A DNA stretch of 64,000 bases from the NCBI RefSeq assembly GCF_014652095.1, contig NZ_BMYD01000001.1:597466-661465 (forward strand), in the 5' to 3' direction. The translations under genes and the position numbers were made by a program. Below the pieces are notes generated by a model, which was not told where the DNA came from, did no database searches, and was given only the letters and a program-made list of their open reading frames with translations. This stretch comes from Cognatilysobacter bugurensis (GTDB taxonomy: Bacteria > Pseudomonadota > Gammaproteobacteria > Xanthomonadales > Xanthomonadaceae). This document shows, in pieces, positions 60,402 through 64,000 of the stretch (the first letter of the stretch is position 1; the number at the start of each line of letters is the position of its first letter).

Positions 60402-60432
60402 GTGCTATCCGGCCCGGGACGCCGGATAGCAC
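60402..60432. terminator. Bidirectional hairpin between convergent regulator genes
   Basis: GTGCTATCCGGC / GCCGGATAGCAC, perfect 12-bp stem with a 7-base loop, between the converging receiver and LytTR genes. No T run, so a rho-independent role is probable but not certain. Confidence 0.6.
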
Positions 60433-60487
60433 GTCTATCGGCCGGCCGCAGCCCCGGCGCGCGATGTCGCCTGGCTGGGCGCCGCGG

Positions 60488-61228
60488 TCACGCCGGATGC
60501 CCGCGAAGTCCGAATGCGGAGACGATGCGCCTGCGGTAACTCGGACCGCTGCTCAGGCGCAGGCCTGACGCAAGCCGCAACACGTACTGTCCCGCGCCGA
60601 GCATCTCGATGTCGCTGACCGCGTCGAGCCGGACGATCCGCGAGCGGTGGATACGGATGAAACGCTCAGGGTCGAGCCGCGATTCCATGCTGCTCATCGT
60701 TTCGCGCATGACATGGCGCTCCGCGCCCACGTGCAACTCGACGTAGTTGGACTGCGCGATCACGCAATCGATCGCACTCGCTGAGATCAGACGCAGGCGC
60801 GCGCCGACGGGCACCGCGAAGCGGTCGGGAAGGCGTGCATCGCGCGACTGCGACACTGCGCTCCGGCTCACCCGAACGCGCTCCAGCGCGGCGCGCAGGC
60901 GCTCGAGCGAGTAGGGCTTGAGCAGGTAGTCGACCGCGCCCGCGTCGAACGCCTGCACTGCATGTTCGGCGTGCGCGGTAACGAATACGACGTTCGGCCG
61001 CGACGCGGCATCCGCTGCGGCCAGCACTCCGAAGCCCGTGAGGTCGGGAAGGTGGATGTCGAGGAACACGACGTCCGGCCGCAGGCGTCGCAGCGCCGCG
61101 ATCGCGGCGTCGCCCGTGCTGCATTCGGCAACGACGTCGATGCCCGGCTCGTGGCCGAGCATGCGCCGCAACCGCGTCCGAGCCATCGGCTCGTCATCGA
61201 CCAGCGCAACCCGCAGCGGCGGCTGCAT
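60488..61228 (-). CDS. LytTR-family response regulator (AlgR/LytT-like)
   Basis: 246 residues. Receiver (1-120): VALVDDEPMAR, phospho-Asp in VVFLDIHLPDLTG, and LLKPYS with the conserved Lys. LytTR DNA-binding domain (about 140-240): RFIRIHRSRIVRLDAVSDI with the HRSR/NxxxI pattern that binds direct repeats upstream of targets. The start codon overlaps the stop of the sensor kinase gene by one base (TGATG), so both are translated from one mRNA. Targets are often envelope or adhesion genes; the divergent PD40 protein gene upstream of the operon is a candidate. Confidence 0.93.
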   Translation of the reverse strand: MQPPLRVALVDDEPMARTRLRRMLGHEPGIDVVAECSTGDAAIAALRRLRPDVVFLDIHLPDLTGFGVLAAADAASRPNVVFVTAHAEHAVQAFDAGAVDYLLKPYSLERLRAALERVRVSRSAVSQSRDARLPDRFAVPVGARLRLISASAIDCVIAQSNYVELHVGAERHVMRETMSSMESRLDPERFIRIHRSRIVRLDAVSDIEMLGAGQYVLRLASGLRLSSGPSYRRRIVSAFGLRGHPA

Positions 61229-62292
61229 CAGAGTGCCGCCGCAATGACGAGGGGGAGGTCGATGCGCACGCGCGTGCCGTGCCCGCCACGCGTGTCGATG
61301 TCGAGCCGGTGGTCGTCCGCGTACAGGCACTGAAGCCGCGCTCGGGTGTTCGCAAGGCCCACCCCGAAGCCGCCGGCAGAGGGGCGGTCGCCGCCGTCGT
61401 CACGGACTTCGAGCACGAGGCGCGCCGCGTCGCGAACCGCGTGCACCTCGACGGTGCCGGGGGACGCTCGCTGCGCGACCGCGTGCGACACGGCGTTTTC
61501 GACCAGGGGCTGCAGCATCAGCCGCGGGACCTGCGCCTCGAGCGCACCGGGCTCCACGTCGCAGCGAAACCGCAGCCGGTCGCCCAAGCGGACCTGCTCG
61601 ATGCCGATGTAACACTGCAGCGCATCGAGCTCGTCGCGCAGCGAGGTGTGCTGCCGCCGGCTCGACTCGAGGCTGTGGCGGAGCAGGGCGCCCAGCTCGA
61701 CGATCATGCGGTCGGCCGCATCGGCGTCGTGGTGCACCATTTCCGCGATCGAATTGAGCGCGTTGAACAGAAAGTGCGGGTTGAGCTGCGCCGACAACGC
61801 ATCGAGCCGCGCCTGCATGAGCCGCGTCTGCAAGACCTCGGCCTGCAGATCGCGGATTCGTGAGCGTTCGGCGTATACGAGCGCGTGCCCGACGCCGACG
61901 ATGAGCCAACACATCACGAGGTTGTTGAGCACGCTCGTAAGCAGCACCTGCTGCCAGCCCGGCACCGCGTCGTACCAGCCGATCCATCCGTTGAGTGCCA
62001 CGACGACGACCGCTCGGTAGACGACCACGGCGAGCGATGCCGCGAGCAGCACTGGCACCGCGCGTTTCCAGCGACCGCGTTCGATCGGCACGCGCGAGAC
62101 GCACCACAGCAGCGCGAACGTGGCGGGGATCCACAGCGCCGCGCTCGCGAACTCGGTGCGCAGCACGTGGCCGGTGGCGGCCGGCTGGCCGAGGTTGGCG
62201 CGCATCGTCAGCACCTGACAGGCCCAGACGACGGCGTTGAGCCCCCACCAGGCGACGACAGCGGCGGCGATCATGGCGAGACGTTTGCGCAT
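61228..62292 (-). CDS. LytS/AlgZ-type membrane sensor histidine kinase
   Basis: 354 residues. Four to five N-terminal hydrophobic helices (to about 150), then HisKA_2/His-kinase region with LNPHFLFNALNSIAEMVH (phospho-acceptor His of the LytS class) and the ATP-binding site LQPLVENAVSHAV and GVGLANTRARLQCLY. It responds to envelope or cell-surface signals and phosphorylates the LytTR regulator encoded directly downstream. Signal unknown. The start at 62292 was preferred as upstream sequence is non-coding. Confidence 0.93.
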   Translation of the reverse strand: MRKRLAMIAAAVVAWWGLNAVVWACQVLTMRANLGQPAATGHVLRTEFASAALWIPATFALLWCVSRVPIERGRWKRAVPVLLAASLAVVVYRAVVVVALNGWIGWYDAVPGWQQVLLTSVLNNLVMCWLIVGVGHALVYAERSRIRDLQAEVLQTRLMQARLDALSAQLNPHFLFNALNSIAEMVHHDADAADRMIVELGALLRHSLESSRRQHTSLRDELDALQCYIGIEQVRLGDRLRFRCDVEPGALEAQVPRLMLQPLVENAVSHAVAQRASPGTVEVHAVRDAARLVLEVRDDGGDRPSAGGFGVGLANTRARLQCLYADDHRLDIDTRGGHGTRVRIDLPLVIAAAL

Positions 62293-62434
62293 TCGGCTCC
62301 ACGCTAGCCGCGGGCAGGCATCGTCGCAACGCAGGACAGGGTTTTCGTCCCGGGTTGCGGGCCATTCGTCCCAGCAAAGCCGCCGGCCGGTCGTGCGGGC
62401 GCAGCGTTCGCGCACCCAACCGGAGGACTGCGCC

Positions 62435-63337
62435 ATGCGACGTCTGATTGCGAATGCCCCTGCCGTGCTCGCTGTTTCCCTCATGCTCGCGTTGCCGACC
62501 GCCGCCGCGGACGAGTGCGCTGCACCCGAAAAATTTGCGGAAGGCGTGGCGTCGTCGCCGCGCTGGGATTGGCGGCTGACGTTCGAACCGTCGCGTCGCA
62601 CGATGTACTGGGCGCACACCCAGGGCTGGTGGCCCGCAACGCGCGAACGGGCGACGATCCTCACGTCGCGTAAGACGACCGATGGTTGGAGCGCGCCGGA
62701 AGTCGCGTCGTTCTCCGGCGTCCACAGCGACATGGACCCGGCGGTGTCGCCGAACGGACGCACGCTGTTCTTCTCGTCGGAGCGTCCGCGCCCGGACGGC
62801 CGCGCCGCGCGCATGGACCTGTGGATGGTCGAGCGACACGGGCGCGACTGGGGCGAACCGGTGCACCTGGGCGATGCGGTCAACAGCACGGGCGACGAGC
62901 TGTACGCGAGCGTGGACCGACATGGCACCCTGTACTGGGCCAGCAATCGCGACGGCGAGTTCGATATCTACCGCAGCCGCCGCGAGCGCAACGGCCAGTA
63001 CGCGGTCGCCGAGAAGGTCCCCGGCCTCGTCAACAGCCGCCTGCGCTGGGAGTTCAATCCGGAGATCTCGCCCGACGGCCGCACGCTGCTGTTCGTGCGC
63101 CTCGACCTGCCCGATGCGCTTCCGGACCAGGGCTACGGCTTCGGCGACATCTATGCCAGCCGGCTCGCTGATGCCGGGTTCGAGGAGCCGGTGAACCTCG
63201 GGCCATGCATCAACACCGCAGGGGACGAGTTCCACCCGACCGTACTGTGGGAGCGCAAGCTGCTGTTCTTTGCGAAGGACCTCGGCCGCCCAAGCGACTT
63301 CTACGTCGCGCCGCTCGTCCTGCCCTGGGCGAAGTAA
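62435..63337 (+). CDS. Exported PD40/TolB-like beta-propeller protein
   Basis: 300 residues. Signal peptide (VLAVSLMLALPTAAA) and CGGAGGA ribosome-binding site. Repeated TolB/PD40-type blades are visible: SPNGRTLFFSSERP, DRHGTLYWASNRDGEFDIY, ISPDGRTLLFVRLD and ERKLLFFAKDLGRPSDFY. Such proteins are periplasmic or surface-exposed six-bladed propellers; some act as lectin or peptidase accessory domains. It is divergent from the LytTR two-component operon across about 140 bases, so co-regulation is plausible. Confidence 0.88.
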   Translation: MRRLIANAPAVLAVSLMLALPTAAADECAAPEKFAEGVASSPRWDWRLTFEPSRRTMYWAHTQGWWPATRERATILTSRKTTDGWSAPEVASFSGVHSDMDPAVSPNGRTLFFSSERPRPDGRAARMDLWMVERHGRDWGEPVHLGDAVNSTGDELYASVDRHGTLYWASNRDGEFDIYRSRRERNGQYAVAEKVPGLVNSRLRWEFNPEISPDGRTLLFVRLDLPDALPDQGYGFGDIYASRLADAGFEEPVNLGPCINTAGDEFHPTVLWERKLLFFAKDLGRPSDFYVAPLVLPWAK

Positions 63338-63355
63338 GCGCTCTTGAGACGCGGA

Positions 63356-63387
63356 GCCGCCGTGCCGGCGAGGTCCGGCACGGCGGC
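63356..63387. terminator. 13-bp hairpin after the PD40 gene
   Basis: GCCGCCGTGCCGG / CCGGCACGGCGGC with a 6-base loop, 18 bases after the stop codon. GC-rich and without a T run, similar in strength to the other hairpins here. Confidence 0.6.
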
Positions 63388-63535
63388 GCCTGCTTTACGG
63401 GGATATGCGTGCGCGAGCACGGCCGGGGCGCCGACCCGCGCCGACGGGCGCCGACGGGCGTCAGCGTCGCCAACGCGTTCCCGACGCAGGCAGCACCTCG
63501 CGCGACAATGGGCGCCGCCCATCTGCGCCGATCCC

Positions 63536-64000
63536 ATGCCCATCGCACTCACCGATTTCGCGAGGCCGCGCCTCTTTCCGCGCGAGCCACGCCGCAACAC
63601 CATTCAGGACATCACGGCCGATGCATTCGTGCAGCATCTCAACGAGACGCCGCCGGTGCAGGTGCTCGACGGCTATGCGCCGTTCTGCAAGCTGCATGTG
63701 CACCGCAACTGGACGTCGACCCGGTGCCTCGCGGTCCCGATCACCGACGACAACCGACACCTGCTGCGCTCCGATTACGAAGCTCGGACGAAGGACGAGT
63801 TGCCCGTGCTGGTGCGGTGGTTCGAAGGCATCGAACCGCCCGTGGCGAACTTTCTGATCCCCATTCTCTACAGCCGCGAGCAGCTTGCTCGCGAAGGCAC
63901 GCACATCGACGCCGATTGGGGCGTGGTGGGCTGCATGTACACGATGGAGGCCGAGGAGACGCCGATGGCGCCGATCACGATGATGCGCAATGCGCTCGGG
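63536..64000 (+). CDS. DUF3228 family protein (N-terminal part, cut by the window edge)
   Basis: The first 155 residues are present and the frame is open to the end. Diagnostic text includes VQVLDGYAPFCKLHVHRNWT, YEARTKDELPVLVRWFEG and PIAPAHYLDVI-type LIPILYSREQLAREGTHIDA, matching the DUF3228 family, which is widespread in proteobacteria, cytosolic and of unknown function. ATG 63536 follows closely on the preceding non-coding gap; no strong ribosome-binding site is seen. Confidence 0.85.
   Translation, partial: MPIALTDFARPRLFPREPRRNTIQDITADAFVQHLNETPPVQVLDGYAPFCKLHVHRNWTSTRCLAVPITDDNRHLLRSDYEARTKDELPVLVRWFEGIEPPVANFLIPILYSREQLAREGTHIDADWGVVGCMYTMEAEETPMAPITMMRNALG

Noticed and set aside
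1-64000. tRNA, rRNA, integrase and attachment-site signals
   Set aside because: I looked for clover-leaf arms, 16S/23S signatures and integrase motifs on both strands and saw none; a dedicated tRNA scan would be more reliable.

Overview
The window reads as chromosome of a high-GC gammaproteobacterium, most likely of the Lysobacteraceae/Xanthomonadaceae (Lysobacter or Luteimonas type). This rests on the codon usage, the fused B12 mutase IcmF, the DUF4142, DUF6164, RIO-kinase and M1-peptidase/ABC-permease proteins, and the GGCCCCGC/GCGGGGCC terminators. It is an inference; no rRNA or other taxonomic marker is present. I found no tRNA, rRNA, CRISPR array or intact insertion sequence.

Layout. 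1-4650: end of a repeat protein, then icmF and a small membrane protein. 4729-8880: a lower-GC accessory cassette of a membrane-anchored protein, a DUF262 (DGQQR) protein and a metallo-beta-lactamase-fold protein, followed by short GGGGTC(A/G)GGTT repeat elements and gene debris. This is the best candidate for an undescribed, possibly defensive, system. 9450-16230: MscS channel, HNH nuclease YajD, GAF-GGDEF-EAL protein, and an L,D-transpeptidase beside an Lpp-like lipoprotein. 16448-23150: accessory-looking stretch with a uracil-DNA-glycosylase-like protein carrying a zinc ribbon, a serine hydrolase with a C-terminal helical repeat tail, decayed ORFs, a phage-type MazG-like protein, DUF4142 and gluconate kinase. 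23339-33574: MFS exporter, a 715-residue orphan, an amidohydrolase, a DUF305-LVIVD protein and a flavodoxin-UbiA fusion. 33653-44374: membrane glycerophosphodiesterase, a hybrid histidine kinase broken at a C8/G8 tract, acyltransferase, membrane proteins, NDH-2 and a PHB-depolymerase-like esterase. 44375-45658: gene-poor, with a wrecked OmpA/Pal-type lipoprotein gene. 45659-64000: GAF protein, ABC permease-aminopeptidase plus its ATPase, His-rich TonB receptor, pseudouridine synthase, RIO kinase, sugar dehydrogenase, envelope proteins, an oxidoreductase with an overlapping 42-residue membrane peptide, a LytS/LytT-type two-component pair, a PD40 beta-propeller protein and the start of a DUF3228 protein.

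Functional links visible in the DNA: the ATPase at 50169-51062 and the permease-peptidase at 46569-50156 form one transcription unit; the LytTR regulator and its sensor kinase overlap by one base; the Lpp-like lipoprotein and the YkuD transpeptidase are adjacent and co-directional, as expected for enzyme and substrate of peptidoglycan attachment; the membrane/DUF262 pair at 4729-7165 is separated by 4 bases. Most other genes are single units, often in convergent pairs separated by strong hairpins.
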